A stretch of DNA of 64,000 bases from Micromonospora chersina (GCF_900091475.1 NZ_FMIB01000002.1:4898001-4962000), one strand, 5' to 3'; positions 34,693 through 44,900 are shown, counted from the stretch's first letter. Program-made: numbers and translations. The notes: generated by a model from the letters alone, not told the origin.

Positions 34693-35865
34693 ATGACGAC
34701 CGGAGGCAGCAGCGAGCTGGTGCGCCGGCCGAACGGTTCGACGCGCGCGACGCTGCTGGAGCTGCTCTTCGACGTCGTGTTCGTGGCGGCGCTCGCGCTG
34801 GTCTCGATGCTGATCGCCGAGCGGGCCTCGTGGAACGGCCTCGCGCCGGTCGTGATCATGCTGATGGCGGTCTGGTGGACCTGGTCGATCACCTCGACCA
34901 CCACCGACTTCTACGACCCGGACCAGCTGCCGATCCAGGCCATCCTGATGGTCACCATGCTGGGTGCCGTGGTGACGGCGGCGGCGCTGGCCGTCGACTC
35001 GCACGCGCTGGTCTTCGCGGTGGGCTACGTGATCCCGCACCTGGTGCGAGGGGTGGTGCTGGTCGGCGTGCTGCACCGGCGCCGGCACATGGCCGAGCAG
35101 CGGGCCGCCCGCTTCCTCTTCTGGTTCGTGGTCTCCAGCTTCTTCTGGGTCGGTGGCGCGCTGCTGCCGGAACGGCCGTGGACGCTCTGGGCGGTCGCGG
35201 TGACGATCGACTACGTCTCGGCCGCGGCGCGCTACCCGACGCCCGGGCTCGGCCGGGTGCCCTTCGGGCAGTACGAGAAGACGACCGAACACCTGGGCGA
35301 GCGCTACCAGCAGTTCGCCATCCTGGCGCTGGGCGACGTCATCCTGGTGCCGACGCTGGAGATCAGCCGGTCCGAGTTCACCCTGGCGCGGGCGACCGCG
35401 TTCCTGAGCGCCTTCGCCGTCATGCTGCTGCTCTGGCAGATCTACGTCCTGGGGGCGGGCGACATCGTGCGGACCACCGCCCCGCGGCTGCTGCGGCGGG
35501 CGACCCGGCTGGCGCCGTACACGCACCTGCTCATGCTCGCCGGCATCGTCTGCACCGCCGCCGCGTTCGACCTGGTCGTCGAGCGGCCCACCGGCGACAC
35601 GCCGCAGCGGTGGATCGCGCTCATCCTCGGCGGGCCGGCGCTCGCCCTGCTGGGGCGGACCCTGTTCACCTACCGGATCGTCGGCACGCTCCCGTGGCAC
35701 CGCGTGTTGTGGCTGTTGCTCCTGCTGGCCGCGATGCCCTGGGTGGGCGGGTGGCCACCGGTACTTGTCGCCATCCTCGTCGTGGTGATGCTCGCGGGCG
35801 TGGTGACCGGCGACGCCCTGGGCGGGCGGTCGCGCCGGCCCCGGCTGCGGGGGCGCCCCGGTTGA
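34693..35865 (+). CDS. low-temperature-requirement protein A (LtrA) family membrane protein
   Basis: The 390-residue protein has about 10 to 12 membrane helices and the LtrA start LLELLFDVVFVAALALVS. It also carries HLGERYQQFAILALGDVIL, the conserved ERxxxxxIxxLGE-like segment of the family. LtrA proteins are multi-pass membrane proteins of unknown biochemical role, first tied to growth of Listeria at low temperature. The ATG at 34693 was chosen because the domain begins there; upstream in-frame sequence is antisense to the neighbouring gene. The TGA stop lies in the sequence GGTTGATCATG, resembling the end of a family A repeat. Confidence 0.9.
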   Translation: MTTGGSSELVRRPNGSTRATLLELLFDVVFVAALALVSMLIAERASWNGLAPVVIMLMAVWWTWSITSTTTDFYDPDQLPIQAILMVTMLGAVVTAAALAVDSHALVFAVGYVIPHLVRGVVLVGVLHRRRHMAEQRAARFLFWFVVSSFFWVGGALLPERPWTLWAVAVTIDYVSAAARYPTPGLGRVPFGQYEKTTEHLGERYQQFAILALGDVILVPTLEISRSEFTLARATAFLSAFAVMLLLWQIYVLGAGDIVRTTAPRLLRRATRLAPYTHLLMLAGIVCTAAAFDLVVERPTGDTPQRWIALILGGPALALLGRTLFTYRIVGTLPWHRVLWLLLLLAAMPWVGGWPPVLVAILVVVMLAGVVTGDALGGRSRRPRLRGRPG

Positions 35866-36002
35866 TCATGCTCAGCCGAGTGGCCGGGTCACGTCCCCCA
35901 ACCAGTTGCCCTGGGTAACTGATTGTCCGGCAGCAAGCACCGTGCTGGTCGATCTTGTGCCGGTGTGCGCCGTGGCACTCTCTGGCCGGGCCGCCCCCCG
36001 CT

Positions 36003-36044
36003 GAACCGTGGCCCCCGGGCGATCCCCCGGGGGCCACACGGTTC
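36003..36044. terminator. bidirectional hairpin terminator
   Basis: GAACCGTGGCCCCCGGG (36003-36019) pairs with 36026-36044, with one 2-base bulge. It lies 14 bases beyond the stop of the minus-strand reductase gene and also closes the ltrA-like transcript. Confidence 0.8.
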
Positions 36045-36057
36045 GCGGCCGGCGGCG

Positions 36058-36660
36058 TCAGCCCTGCTTGCGGACCCGGTAGGCCAGGTGGGTGACCCCG
36101 TTGCCCTGGACGACCCGGGTGGGACCCTCCAACTGGACCGGGGCGATCTTCAGGCCGGCGAAGAACGGGATGCCGTCGCCCAGCAGGACCGGGACGAGGT
36201 CGACGTGCACCTCGTCGAGCAGGCCGGCCTCCAGCACCTGCGTGGCGATGGTGCCGCCGTTGACGCCGACCTCCTTGTCGCCGGCGATCGCCTTCGCCCG
36301 GACGACGGCGGCCTCGATGCCGTCGGTGACGAACACGAACGAGTCGCCCTCCCGCTCCCAGCCCTCCGGCACGTGGTGCGTGACCACGACGACCGGCACG
36401 TCCATCGGGTGCCGGCCGCCCCAACCGTTCGTCATGTCGAACAGCCGCCGGCCGACGACGAGCGCGCCGGTCCGCTCGACCAGGTCCCGAATGTGCTTCG
36501 CGCTCACCGCCGAGGTGTGCCAGGTCATGTCGGGATCGGCCGTCGGAACCTCCACGTCGCCGTTGCCGTACCACTGGAAGAGGTGCTCGAACCCGCCGTG
36601 GGTCGCGTCGGCGATGTAGCCGTCCAGCGACATGGTGGCTCCGGTCGTCACCTTCGTCAT
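36058..36660 (-). CDS. dihydrofolate reductase / RibD C-terminal-like protein
   Basis: The 200-residue protein belongs to the RibD_C/DHFR-like family: TKVTTGATMSLDGYIA at the start, ALVVGRRLFDMTNGWGG in the middle and VGVNGGTIATQVLEAGLLDE near residue 145. Such stand-alone proteins are NADPH-dependent reductases of unknown substrate, distinct from true FolA. Length is normal. The ATG at 36660 follows GAGGAG. It follows the M28 peptidase gene on the same strand by 86 bases. Confidence 0.9.
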   Translation of the reverse strand: MTKVTTGATMSLDGYIADATHGGFEHLFQWYGNGDVEVPTADPDMTWHTSAVSAKHIRDLVERTGALVVGRRLFDMTNGWGGRHPMDVPVVVVTHHVPEGWEREGDSFVFVTDGIEAAVVRAKAIAGDKEVGVNGGTIATQVLEAGLLDEVHVDLVPVLLGDGIPFFAGLKIAPVQLEGPTRVVQGNGVTHLAYRVRKQG

Positions 36661-36746
36661 GATCTGCTCCTCGGGCTCGTGGGTCTGTCCTTCACCCAGG
36701 GGTAGAAGCTGCGTCAGCTCCCCTCGACATCCGTCCGGAACTTTTC

Positions 36747-39170
36747 CTACAGGGGATAGGTCCGCGCCACCGCCAGCATCTCGGAGCTGTGCGAGCCGAC
36801 CACGCCGACGTCCGCCGGCCGCGCCCGGAACCCGGGCAGCCCGCCCAGACCGTCGCTGGCGTCCATCGCCCGCAGGTTCACCTGTGCCGCTCTCGGCACC
36901 AGGGTCAGGGTCACCTCGACGCCCTCCGGCGGCGGGGCGTGGAAGACGACGCCGAAGCCCCACCGGCCGTCGCGGGCCTTGACCGGCACGTCCCGCCCGG
37001 CCACCGTCGCCGAGCGCACCTCGGCCGTGGACGTGTCCACGTGCAGGGTCAGCAGCCGGACCGGCCGCTGGGGCAGCACCCGGACCCGCAGCACCCGCTG
37101 GTCTCCCGAGCGGGTGTCGGAGAGCGTCTCCAGCTTCGGGGCGGGCAGGTCCGCGGCCGGCGCCGGCCCCGCCCGCAGCTCGCCGTCGCCCAGGCCCGGG
37201 AAGTCGTCGGAGACGTCGACCTGCCCGTCCACGTAGCCGTCGGTCCAGGGCTGCGGGTCCTCCTCGTGGCTGAGCCACCGCGCCGTGCCGGTGCCGGCGT
37301 CCAGGGCGTACATCAAATGGGTCGGCACGGGGTGGGCGGCGTCGAAGCGGTCCACGGCCAGGCCGACCCCGGCGAGCACCACGGCCGCGAGCGCGGCGGC
37401 GCCGGCCGGCAGCGCGCCGAGCCGGCGGGCCCGCAGCGCCCCCAGGCCACGCTGGCCGCCGGCCTGCGGGTGCAGCAGGTCCACCACGGGCAGCGCGGCC
37501 AGCCCGAGCAGCACCGCGAAGAGCGCCGCCACCCCGCCCATGCCCATGCCGAGGGCGGGGAAGAGCAGCACGACGGTGGGCAGCAGGATCACCACGGCCA
37601 CCGCGCCGGACAGGGTCACCGCGACCACCGGCCAGGGGCCGTCCCGCCGGGTGGCCAGCGCCGCCAGGCCGGCCAGCGCGCCGGCCAGGGCGGGCAGGGT
37701 CGTCAGGTACGCGCCACCGGGTACCAGCACCGCGAGCAGCACCCCGAACAGGGCCAGCCAGACCAGCCCGCCGAAGGCCAGGGCGGCCGGGCCGGCCCAG
37801 CGGCGGGTCAGCGCGTACCAGGTGAACAGGATCGCGGCGGCGAGCGCCACCACGGCGAGCCGGTACCAGACCGGCCGGTACGGGTCGAGCAGTTCGGCGT
37901 AGCCGGGGCGGACGGTGGTGACCGCGGTCCATAGCAGCCACGCGCCCAGCGGGGCGGCGACCACCGGCACCAGGGCCAGCCCGGCACCGGCCGCGAGCCG
38001 TCCGGCGGTGGCCCGGCCGCGCCGGCGCAGCAGCCAGCCGAGCACGCCGACCGCGAGCAGGGCGGCCAGCGCCAGCGGCAGGGTCAGCCAGCCGGGGTAG
38101 CGGACCAGCCCGCCGGGCACCGGGAAATAGGTGTCGTCGTGGTCGGAGCCCAGGTCGCGCAGGTCGGTCCGGCCGAACTCGCGGGCCAGGCCCAGGGCGT
38201 TGTCGCCGTGCATCTGGAGACTGCCCCGGTTCATCGCCGCCGGCACGTCGAGCGGGGTGTGGTAAACGGCGCCGCCGTCGATGTACGCCGAGTTCAGGCC
38301 GACGAACCGCTTGTCGAGGAACGCGGTGAAGTCGGTGTCGTTGGGCAGTGCCCGGTAGATCTCCACCGCGAACGAGGTGCCCACCGGGTGCGGGGCGGCC
38401 CGGCCGAAGGCCTCCACCAGCTTCGCGTTGTTCCGCGACGTCTCGAACATGATCACGGGACCGGTGGAGCCGCGCGCCTCCAGGTTGAGCACCACGCCGC
38501 CGTCGGCGGCCAGCGGGTGGTCGGCGGCGAAGCCGGCGGCCCCGCAGAGGCACGCCTCCTCCGCGTCGGTGAGCACCAGGACCACCTCGTTGCGGGGGCG
38601 CGGGCCGGCGGCAAGCGCCCGGGCCACCTCCAGAATGGTGGAGGTGCCGGCGGCGTCGTCGTTGCCGCCCGGCCCGGACTGCACCGAGTCGTAGTGGGCC
38701 ACCAGGAAGACCCGCCCGGTGGGGTCGGTGCCGGGCAGCCGGGCCACCACGTTGCGCACCCGGGCCAGGGTCGCGCCGCCGGCCGCCCCGCTGAGCTGCC
38801 CGGCCTCCGGGGCCACGGTGTCCTGCACCTCGGTCTCCAGGCCCAACCCGCGCAGCACGCCCGCGACGTGCTCGCGGACCTGGTCGTTGGCGGCGCTGCC
38901 GGCCACGTGCGGCCGCGCCGCGATGACCTTGACGTTCTGGTACGCCCGCTCGGCGCTGAACGCGTCCGCGGGCGCGTCGGCGGGGCGCGGCGCCGGGGTG
39001 GCCAGGTCGACCAGGACGCCGGCGCCGACGGCGAGCAGGGCGGCGAGCGCCGCGAGCGCGGCGGGCAGCCGCCGCCGCGGCCGGGACAGCGCCCGGTCCG
39101 CCGGGCGGGTGGGAGGGATGCCCGGCCGGGCCGGCGCACGGTCGGCGGGGCGGGTGGGGGGTACGCCCAC
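36747..39170 (-). CDS. membrane-bound M28-family metallopeptidase
   Basis: The 807-residue protein has a short cytoplasmic N-terminus, one membrane helix (about residues 35-55, LPAALAALAALLAVGAGVLVD) and an extracytoplasmic M28 zinc peptidase domain with VFLVAHYDSVQSGPGGNDDA, TDAEEACLCGAAGF and VYHTPLDVPAAMNRG (metal ligands His, Asp, Glu, Asp, His). About 8 to 9 membrane helices follow from residue 340, then a C-terminal extracellular beta domain. It resembles Fxna/ERMP1-like membrane peptidases of actinobacteria. The GTG at 39170 follows GAGGAG with good spacing; the longer ORF upstream has no such signal. Confidence 0.88.
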   Translation of the reverse strand: MGVPPTRPADRAPARPGIPPTRPADRALSRPRRRLPAALAALAALLAVGAGVLVDLATPAPRPADAPADAFSAERAYQNVKVIAARPHVAGSAANDQVREHVAGVLRGLGLETEVQDTVAPEAGQLSGAAGGATLARVRNVVARLPGTDPTGRVFLVAHYDSVQSGPGGNDDAAGTSTILEVARALAAGPRPRNEVVLVLTDAEEACLCGAAGFAADHPLAADGGVVLNLEARGSTGPVIMFETSRNNAKLVEAFGRAAPHPVGTSFAVEIYRALPNDTDFTAFLDKRFVGLNSAYIDGGAVYHTPLDVPAAMNRGSLQMHGDNALGLAREFGRTDLRDLGSDHDDTYFPVPGGLVRYPGWLTLPLALAALLAVGVLGWLLRRRGRATAGRLAAGAGLALVPVVAAPLGAWLLWTAVTTVRPGYAELLDPYRPVWYRLAVVALAAAILFTWYALTRRWAGPAALAFGGLVWLALFGVLLAVLVPGGAYLTTLPALAGALAGLAALATRRDGPWPVVAVTLSGAVAVVILLPTVVLLFPALGMGMGGVAALFAVLLGLAALPVVDLLHPQAGGQRGLGALRARRLGALPAGAAALAAVVLAGVGLAVDRFDAAHPVPTHLMYALDAGTGTARWLSHEEDPQPWTDGYVDGQVDVSDDFPGLGDGELRAGPAPAADLPAPKLETLSDTRSGDQRVLRVRVLPQRPVRLLTLHVDTSTAEVRSATVAGRDVPVKARDGRWGFGVVFHAPPPEGVEVTLTLVPRAAQVNLRAMDASDGLGGLPGFRARPADVGVVGSHSSEMLAVARTYPL

Positions 39171-39441
39171 GGATGGCTCCTCGGGGGTGGTTCGGGGGTG
39201 GGCATCATCCTGCACCCCCGCGGCCTGCGGCGGCACTCCCGCCGGCCGGTGCGCTCCGGGTCGCGGGCGGGACGCGGCGTAACATCGGTCCCCGGCCGTG
39301 CCGCTGTCCGTGGGGTGGGACTCGCTCGCCCCGCCCGCGCCGACTCCGGTCGTGTTGTGTGCGACCGTTGTCTGATACAGGATCAGCAGGGCATTCGGAA
39401 GGAGCCCCGACATCACCAGCGAACTCCCGCGTCTCGCGGCG
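39171..39441. promoter_or_regulatory. divergent region between M28 peptidase and receiver-phosphatase genes
   Basis: About 270 bases with no supported gene. The AAGGAG at 39399-39404 is a Shine-Dalgarno for the plus-strand gene and implies that translation starts near 39412, not at the first GTG. No convincing operator is visible. Confidence 0.5.
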
Positions 39442-40680
39442 GTGACCCGGCCGCACCGGGGTAGCGGCCTGCCGGGTGCCTCCGTCGTGCCGCAGGCCGG
39501 GCTCGGGCACTACGCCAGCGTGCCGCCCGGCGAGCGGCTGCGGGTCCTGCTGGTCGAGGACGACGAGGGCGACGCCTTCCTGGTCGGCGAGCTGCTCGCC
39601 GAGACCAACTCGATGATCGACCTGCTGATCGCCACCAGTCTCAGCGAGGCCCGGCAGCGGGTCATGGGGGTCGACTGCGTCCTGCTCGACCTGGGCCTGC
39701 CCGACGCCCAGGGCCTGGACGGGCTCCGCCAGGTGCTGGAGATGGCCAGCGGGGCGGCGGTCTGCGTGCTCACCGGCCGCTCCGACGAGCACCTGGGCAT
39801 CGTCGCGGTCGCCGAGGGCGCGCAGGACTACCTGGTCAAGGGGCAGGTCGACGGGGTCCTGCTGACCCGGGCGCTGCGCTACGCGGTCGAGCGTAAGCGG
39901 GCCGACGAGAACGCCCGCCGGCTGCGCGAGGTGGAGCTGCGCCAGGCCGAGTCCGCGCGCCTGGAGCGCGGCCTGCTGCCCCAGCCGCTGATGACGACCG
40001 ACCAGGTGTCGGTGCACACCTTCTACCGGCCGGGCCGGCACGCCGCGCTGATCGGCGGCGACTTCTACGACGTGGTGCAGACCCGGCCGGACCGGATCGA
40101 CCTGATCGTCGGCGACGTCTGCGGCCACGGCGTGGACGAGGCCGCCCTCGGCGTCGAGCTGCGGGTCGCCTGGCGGGCCCTGGTCCTGGCGGGGGTGCCG
40201 GACGACGAGGTGCTGCCCGCGCTGGAGCAGGTGCTGATGAGCGAGCGGCGGCTCCAGGAGATCTTCGCCACGGTGGCCACCGCCCGGCTCGACCTGGCCG
40301 CCGACCGGGCCACTGTGAGACTCGCCGGTCATCCGCCGCCGCTGCTGCTCAGCGGGGGTAAGGTCGCCCCGGTGCCGGCCAAGGGCGGTCTGCTGCTGGG
40401 CGTACGGCCGCGCCGACCCGTTGCCTTCGACCTGGAGTTCGACACCGATGACTGGTCCCTGCTGATGTACACCGACGGCCTCATCGAGGGTCGGGTGGGC
40501 ACCGGTGACGACCGGCTGGACGTGCCGGGGCTGACCGACCTGCTGGCCGACCCCGCCAACCGCGCGGTGCCCCTGGCCGAGCTGCCCGCCTGGCTGGTCG
40601 GCCGCGCCGAGCAGCTCAACGGCGGCCCGCTGGCCGACGACGTGGCGATGCTGCTGGTCACCCGGGGCGGCGGCCGATGA
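39442..40680 (+). CDS. receiver-domain PP2C/SpoIIE-type protein phosphatase
   Basis: The 412-residue protein has an N-terminal receiver domain (about residues 33-150: [18 protein letters not shown], phospho-acceptor Asp83 in [19 protein letters not shown] with the conserved Lys), a short coiled coil (about 150-175) and a PP2C/SpoIIE domain (about 185-410) with all metal residues ([37 protein letters not shown]). It resembles RsbU-like phosphatases that dephosphorylate anti-sigma antagonists. The GTG at 39442 has no Shine-Dalgarno; an in-frame ATC at 39412 lies 7 bases after AAGGAG. It overlaps the kinase gene (ATGA). Confidence 0.9.
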   Translation: MTRPHRGSGLPGASVVPQAGLGHYASVPPGERLRVLLVEDDEGDAFLVGELLAETNSMIDLLIATSLSEARQRVMGVDCVLLDLGLPDAQGLDGLRQVLEMASGAAVCVLTGRSDEHLGIVAVAEGAQDYLVKGQVDGVLLTRALRYAVERKRADENARRLREVELRQAESARLERGLLPQPLMTTDQVSVHTFYRPGRHAALIGGDFYDVVQTRPDRIDLIVGDVCGHGVDEAALGVELRVAWRALVLAGVPDDEVLPALEQVLMSERRLQEIFATVATARLDLAADRATVRLAGHPPPLLLSGGKVAPVPAKGGLLLGVRPRRPVAFDLEFDTDDWSLLMYTDGLIEGRVGTGDDRLDVPGLTDLLADPANRAVPLAELPAWLVGRAEQLNGGPLADDVAMLLVTRGGGR

Positions 40681-42416
40681 AGGCGTACCAGCAGGGGTGG
40701 ACCCTGCGGCGGCGGGTCGTCGCGCTGCTCGGCGTGGTGCTGGTGCTGCTGCTCGGGCTGGCCGCGGCGGAGGCGACCCTGGCCGCCAAGAACCGGCAGA
40801 ACATCGACGCGGTGCTGCTCAAGACCGGCCCGCTGCGGGTCCAGGCGCAGGAGCTGATGAGCGCCCTGCTCGACCAGGAGACCGCCGTCCGCGGCTACGC
40901 GGTGAACGCCGACCGCAAGGACCTGGAGCCATACCAGGTGGGTGTGGACCGGGAGCGGGACACCTTCGCGGAGATGCGGAAGCTGGCCGTCGACTACCCC
41001 GAAGTGCTGCGCGCGCTGGACGTCGTCGAGCAGCGCGCGGCGCAGTGGCGGTCCGGCGTCGCCGAGCCGGTCATCAGCACCACCGAGCGCAGCGGCCCGT
41101 CCGCCGGCCGGGCGCTGATCACCGACCAGACCCGGCAGCAGTTCGACGGCATCCGGTCGGCGGTGGACGGCCTCCAGGGCGAGATCCTGGAGGTGCGGCA
41201 GAAGACCGCCGACAAGGTCAAGGCGACAAGCAACGTGCTGGTGGTGCTCCTGATCATCGCGGCTCTCGTGGTGGCGGTGGCCGGCGCGGTGCTGCTGCTC
41301 TCGCTGGACCGGATCCTGATCCGGCCGCTGGCCGGCCTGGTCGGTCAGGTGCGCGAGGTCGCCTCGGGCGACTACCGGCACCGCATCGAGGGGTCCGGGC
41401 CGCCGGAGTTCCGCCTGCTCGCCGACGACATCGACATCATGCGGCAGAAGATCGCCCGGGAGCTGGACGAGGTACGCGAGGCCCGCGAGCGCATCGAGTG
41501 GGTCAACAGCCAGCTCCAGAAGCAGGCCGAGGAGCTGACCCGCTCCAACCGCGACCTGGAGCAGTTCGCGTACGTCGCCTCGCACGACCTCCAGGAGCCG
41601 CTGCGCAAGGTGGCCAGCTTCTGCCAGCTCCTCCAGCGGCGCTACTCGGGTCAGCTCGACGAGCGGGCCGACCAGTACATCGCCTTCGCGGTGGACGGCG
41701 CGCAGCGGATGCAGCGGCTGATCAACGACCTGCTCGCGTTCTCCCGGATCGGGCGGCTCACCACCGGCTTCACCGAGGTCGACCTGAACAAGGTGATGGG
41801 CGACGTGGCGGGCCAGACCGAGGCGGCCCGGCAGTACGCCGACGCCGAGCTGACCTGGGACCGGCTGCCGGTGATCCGCGGCGAGGAGCCGCTGCTGACG
41901 AACCTGCTGGCCAACCTCGTCAGCAACTCGATCAAGTTCCGCCGACCGGACGTGCCGCCGAAGGTGCACGTCTCCGCCCGGCTGGTCGACGACGAGTGGG
42001 AGATCAGCTGCCGGGACAACGGCATCGGGATCGAGCCGGAGTTCGCCGACAAGATCTTCGTGATCTTCCAGCGGCTGCACTCCAAGGACGCGTACCCGGG
42101 CACCGGCATCGGGCTGGCCATCGTCAAGAAGATCGTGGAATACCACGGCGGCCGGGTCTGGGTGGACACCGAGGCCGCGGAGGGCACCACGATCCGGTTC
42201 ACCCTCCCGGCCCTGCCGGAGGACGTCGAGGCGGCGCGGGCCGCGGAGCAGGCCGCGGTCGAGGAGTCGACCGGGGACCCGGAGACGACCGGGGACGGCG
42301 CCGAGGACGTCGCCGTGAGTGTGGCGCGGCAGCCGGACGGCGCGGGACGCGAAGAGACGCCCGAGGGGGCGGCCCGGGACGGTACAACGGGTGGCATGAA
42401 GGAGACGGTGGGATGA
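40677..42416 (+). CDS. CHASE3-HAMP sensor histidine kinase
   Basis: The 579-residue protein has two membrane helices (about residues 13-33 and 184-208) enclosing a CHASE3-type extracellular sensor ([20 protein letters not shown]). A HAMP domain and a coiled coil with [20 protein letters not shown] follow. The HisKA domain has phospho-acceptor His303 in [12 protein letters not shown]. HATPase motifs are [22 protein letters not shown] and [13 protein letters not shown]. The acidic, disordered tail (about residues 515-579) is unusual. This bacteriophytochrome-like kinase class usually pairs with single-domain receivers such as the next gene. Starts and stops overlap (ATGA) on both sides. Confidence 0.94.
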   Translation: MKAYQQGWTLRRRVVALLGVVLVLLLGLAAAEATLAAKNRQNIDAVLLKTGPLRVQAQELMSALLDQETAVRGYAVNADRKDLEPYQVGVDRERDTFAEMRKLAVDYPEVLRALDVVEQRAAQWRSGVAEPVISTTERSGPSAGRALITDQTRQQFDGIRSAVDGLQGEILEVRQKTADKVKATSNVLVVLLIIAALVVAVAGAVLLLSLDRILIRPLAGLVGQVREVASGDYRHRIEGSGPPEFRLLADDIDIMRQKIARELDEVREARERIEWVNSQLQKQAEELTRSNRDLEQFAYVASHDLQEPLRKVASFCQLLQRRYSGQLDERADQYIAFAVDGAQRMQRLINDLLAFSRIGRLTTGFTEVDLNKVMGDVAGQTEAARQYADAELTWDRLPVIRGEEPLLTNLLANLVSNSIKFRRPDVPPKVHVSARLVDDEWEISCRDNGIGIEPEFADKIFVIFQRLHSKDAYPGTGIGLAIVKKIVEYHGGRVWVDTEAAEGTTIRFTLPALPEDVEAARAAEQAAVEESTGDPETTGDGAEDVAVSVARQPDGAGREETPEGAARDGTTGGMKETVG

Positions 42417-42865
42417 CCGCGCCGGCGGACGGCAAGAGCCCGATCGAGGTCCTGCTCGTCGAGGACGACCCGGGTGACGTGCTGATGACCCAGGAGGCGT
42501 TCGAGGAGCACAAGCTCCGCAACCGCCTCACGGTCGTCTCGGACGGCGCCGAGGCGCTGGCCTACCTGCGCCGCGAGGGCCAGTACGCGGACGCGGTGAC
42601 CCCCGACCTGGTCCTGCTCGACCTGAACCTGCCCCGCCGGGACGGCCGGGAGGTGCTTGCGGAGATCAAGAGGGACGAGCAGCTCTGCCGGATCCCGGTC
42701 GTGGTGCTCACCACCTCCCAGGCCGACGAGGACATCCTGCGCAGCTACCAGCTGCACGCCAACGCCTACGTGACCAAGCCGGTGGACTTCGAGCGCTTCA
42801 TCTCGGTGGTCCGCCAGATCGACGAGTTCTTCGTCAGCGTGGTCAAGCTGCCGCCGCGTGGCTGA
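42413..42865 (+). CDS. single-domain response regulator (Rcp1-like)
   Basis: The 150-residue protein is only a receiver domain: [20 protein letters not shown], phospho-acceptor Asp70 in [26 protein letters not shown] and [13 protein letters not shown]. The longer loop after the fourth strand and the DFERF tail match Rcp1-type regulators paired with phytochrome-like kinases. There is no output domain, so it relays phosphate or acts by protein binding. It may feed the receiver-phosphatase two genes upstream. ATGA overlap with the kinase. Confidence 0.93.
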   Translation: MTAPADGKSPIEVLLVEDDPGDVLMTQEAFEEHKLRNRLTVVSDGAEALAYLRREGQYADAVTPDLVLLDLNLPRRDGREVLAEIKRDEQLCRIPVVVLTTSQADEDILRSYQLHANAYVTKPVDFERFISVVRQIDEFFVSVVKLPPRG

Positions 42866-43667
42866 CCCGCTGCTGGAGGAGGTCGGCGCGCTGCTGCGGG
42901 AGGCCGCGGCCGACGTCGTGGTGCCGCTGTTCCGCCGCCTCGACGACGCCGACATCTCCGAGAAGGCACCCGGTGAGGTGGTCACCGTCGCCGACCGCAA
43001 GGCCGAGGCGTTGATCTCGGCCGGGCTGCGCCGGCTGCGTCCCGACTCCGTGGTGGTCGGCGAGGAGGCGGTCGCCGAGGACCCGAGCCTGCTGCGGCAC
43101 CTGCGGGGCGCCGGTGACGTCTGGCTGGTCGACCCGGTGGACGGCACCTCCAACTTCGCCGCCGGCCGGCGCCCGTTCGCCCTCATGGTGGCGCTGCTGA
43201 CCGACGGGGTGCCGGCCGCCTCCTGGGTCTACGACCCGCTGGACGGCACGATGGCCACCTGCCGGGTGGGCGAGGGCACCTGGCTGGACGGCGGCCAGGT
43301 GCGTACCGCCGAGCGGGAGCCGGTGGCCGGCGCGCTGCGCGGCACCGCCATGACCCGCTTCCTGCCCCCGGACTTCCGGCGCAGCGTGGAGGCGGGCGGC
43401 GAGCGGCTGGGCGAGCTGCTGCCCGGCCAGCACTGCGCCGGCCGCGAATATCTGGACCTGCTCACCGGCGCGCAGCAGTTCGTGCTGTTCTGGCGCACCC
43501 TGCCGTGGGACCACGCCCCGGGCACGCTGCTGGTCCGGGAGGCCGGCGGGGTGGCGCGCCGTTTCGACGGCACCGACTACCACCCGGCCGACGACGGCAA
43601 GGGCCTGCTGGTCGCGGCCAGCGAGGAGATCTGGAACGAGGTCCGGGCCGCCCTGCTGGGCGACTGA
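42858..43667 (+). CDS. inositol monophosphatase-family protein
   Basis: The 269-residue protein has the metal-dependent phosphatase motifs [24 protein letters not shown] and, near the C-terminus, [16 protein letters not shown]. Family members hydrolyse inositol-1-phosphate, histidinol-phosphate or fructose-1,6-bisphosphate. In actinobacteria some make inositol for mycothiol and phosphatidylinositol. The substrate is open. The GTG start lies 8 bases inside the receiver gene, so it is translationally coupled to the signalling cassette, an unexpected partner. Confidence 0.92.
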   Translation: MADPLLEEVGALLREAAADVVVPLFRRLDDADISEKAPGEVVTVADRKAEALISAGLRRLRPDSVVVGEEAVAEDPSLLRHLRGAGDVWLVDPVDGTSNFAAGRRPFALMVALLTDGVPAASWVYDPLDGTMATCRVGEGTWLDGGQVRTAEREPVAGALRGTAMTRFLPPDFRRSVEAGGERLGELLPGQHCAGREYLDLLTGAQQFVLFWRTLPWDHAPGTLLVREAGGVARRFDGTDYHPADDGKGLLVAASEEIWNEVRAALLGD

Positions 43668-43859
43668 CCGTGCGGTCCGCGACGGCCCCGGCACGGTCCG
43701 TCGACGATCGGCGTCCGCCGAGGTCGGGGGCCTGGCGTGGAGCGCAGGGTCCGGTATCGTGACCGGCGGTCTCCGCCAGCAGGCCGCCGCCCGGCGCCGG
43801 TGGAGCCGCCGCCGCGCAAGGTCGACTCGGGGGTCGGCGGTCGACGGAAGGACCTTCAC

Positions 43860-44900
43860 GTGCCCAGGACCAGGCTCACCCGCCGGCGCGTCCGCCGGTC
43901 GTTGTTCGCCCTGCTCGCCGCGACGGCCCTGCTGCTGGGCGCCGGTCCCGCCCCCGCCGGGGCGGCCGCCGCCGCGCCCACACCGAGCGCCCCGAACGAG
44001 GGCGGCAGCAAGCAGCTCCGGGCGGCCCTGGAGGCGGCGGCGAAGGGCCACATCGAGGCCAAGAACCGGCTGGACAACTCCAAGCGCCGGCAGGCCGCGC
44101 TGACCGGCCAGCTCAAGCAGCTGGAGGTACGCCTGGTCGAGCTGACCGCGCAGGTCGGCGAGGTGGCCGGGCAGTCCTACCGGATGGGCCGGTTGACCCC
44201 GGTGTCGATGCTGCTGGCCAGCTCCGACCCGGACGCGTTCCTCCAGCGGGCGGCCGAGCTGGACATGATGGCCCAGCGGGACAGCAAGCGCCTGCACGAC
44301 CTCACCGAGGCGAAGGCCCAGGCGGCCGAGGCCAAGGTGGCCATCGACACCGAGGTCCGGGAGCAGCAGAAGCAGCTCGCCGTGCTGGCCAAGAAGAAGC
44401 GGGACGCCGAGGTGGCGCTCGCCAAGGTCAGCTCCGGCTCCGGTTCCGGTTTCAGCGGCGGCTCGTCGTCGGCCAAGCCGGCGCCCCGCAACCCGGACGG
44501 CTCGTGGCCGTCGGAGTCCTGCTCGGTGAACGACCCGACGCCGGCCGACGGCTGCATCACCCCGCGCACCCTGCACATGCTCCAGCAGGCCCAGGCGGCC
44601 GGCTACAAGCGCTACGCCTCCTGCTTCCGCAGCGGCGGGGACGGCGAGCATCCCAAGGGGCGAGCCTGCGACTTCTCCGCCGCCGCCGGCGGCTTCGAGG
44701 ACGTCACCGCGACCGGCGGCGACAAGGCGTACGGGGACAGCCTCGCCTCCTGGGCCAAGAACAACGCGAGCCGGCTCGGCATCATGTACGTCATCTGGTA
44801 CCGACAGATCTGGATGCCGAACACGGGCTGGCGGGCGTACAGCGGGGGCGGCAGTCCCGCCGCGGACCACACAAACCATGTTCACATCTCGATGTATTGA
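43860..44900 (+). CDS. secreted coiled-coil protein with C-terminal ARB_07466-like domain
   Basis: The 346-residue protein has a signal peptide (about residues 1-38, LLAATALLLGAGPAPAGAAA), a long coiled coil (about 50-190, with KQLEVRLVELTAQVGEVAG and SMLLASSDPDAFLQRAAEL), a Ser/Gly linker and a C-terminal domain (about 215-346: CITPRTLHMLQQAQAAGYKR, ACDFSAA, HTNHVHISMY). The coiled-coil part resembles the FtsX/EnvC/RipA-type regulators. The terminal domain, with His/Asp ligands like a D,D-carboxypeptidase or mureinase, suggests cell-wall hydrolysis. The GTG at 43860 follows GGAAGG; the longer ORF would spoil the signal peptide. Confidence 0.85.
   Translation: MPRTRLTRRRVRRSLFALLAATALLLGAGPAPAGAAAAAPTPSAPNEGGSKQLRAALEAAAKGHIEAKNRLDNSKRRQAALTGQLKQLEVRLVELTAQVGEVAGQSYRMGRLTPVSMLLASSDPDAFLQRAAELDMMAQRDSKRLHDLTEAKAQAAEAKVAIDTEVREQQKQLAVLAKKKRDAEVALAKVSSGSGSGFSGGSSSAKPAPRNPDGSWPSESCSVNDPTPADGCITPRTLHMLQQAQAAGYKRYASCFRSGGDGEHPKGRACDFSAAAGGFEDVTATGGDKAYGDSLASWAKNNASRLGIMYVIWYRQIWMPNTGWRAYSGGGSPAADHTNHVHISMY

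Noticed and set aside
40677..43667. Phytochrome operon
   Set aside because: The kinase has a CHASE3 sensor with membrane helices and no PAS-GAF-PHY region; only the kinase/receiver type is shared.
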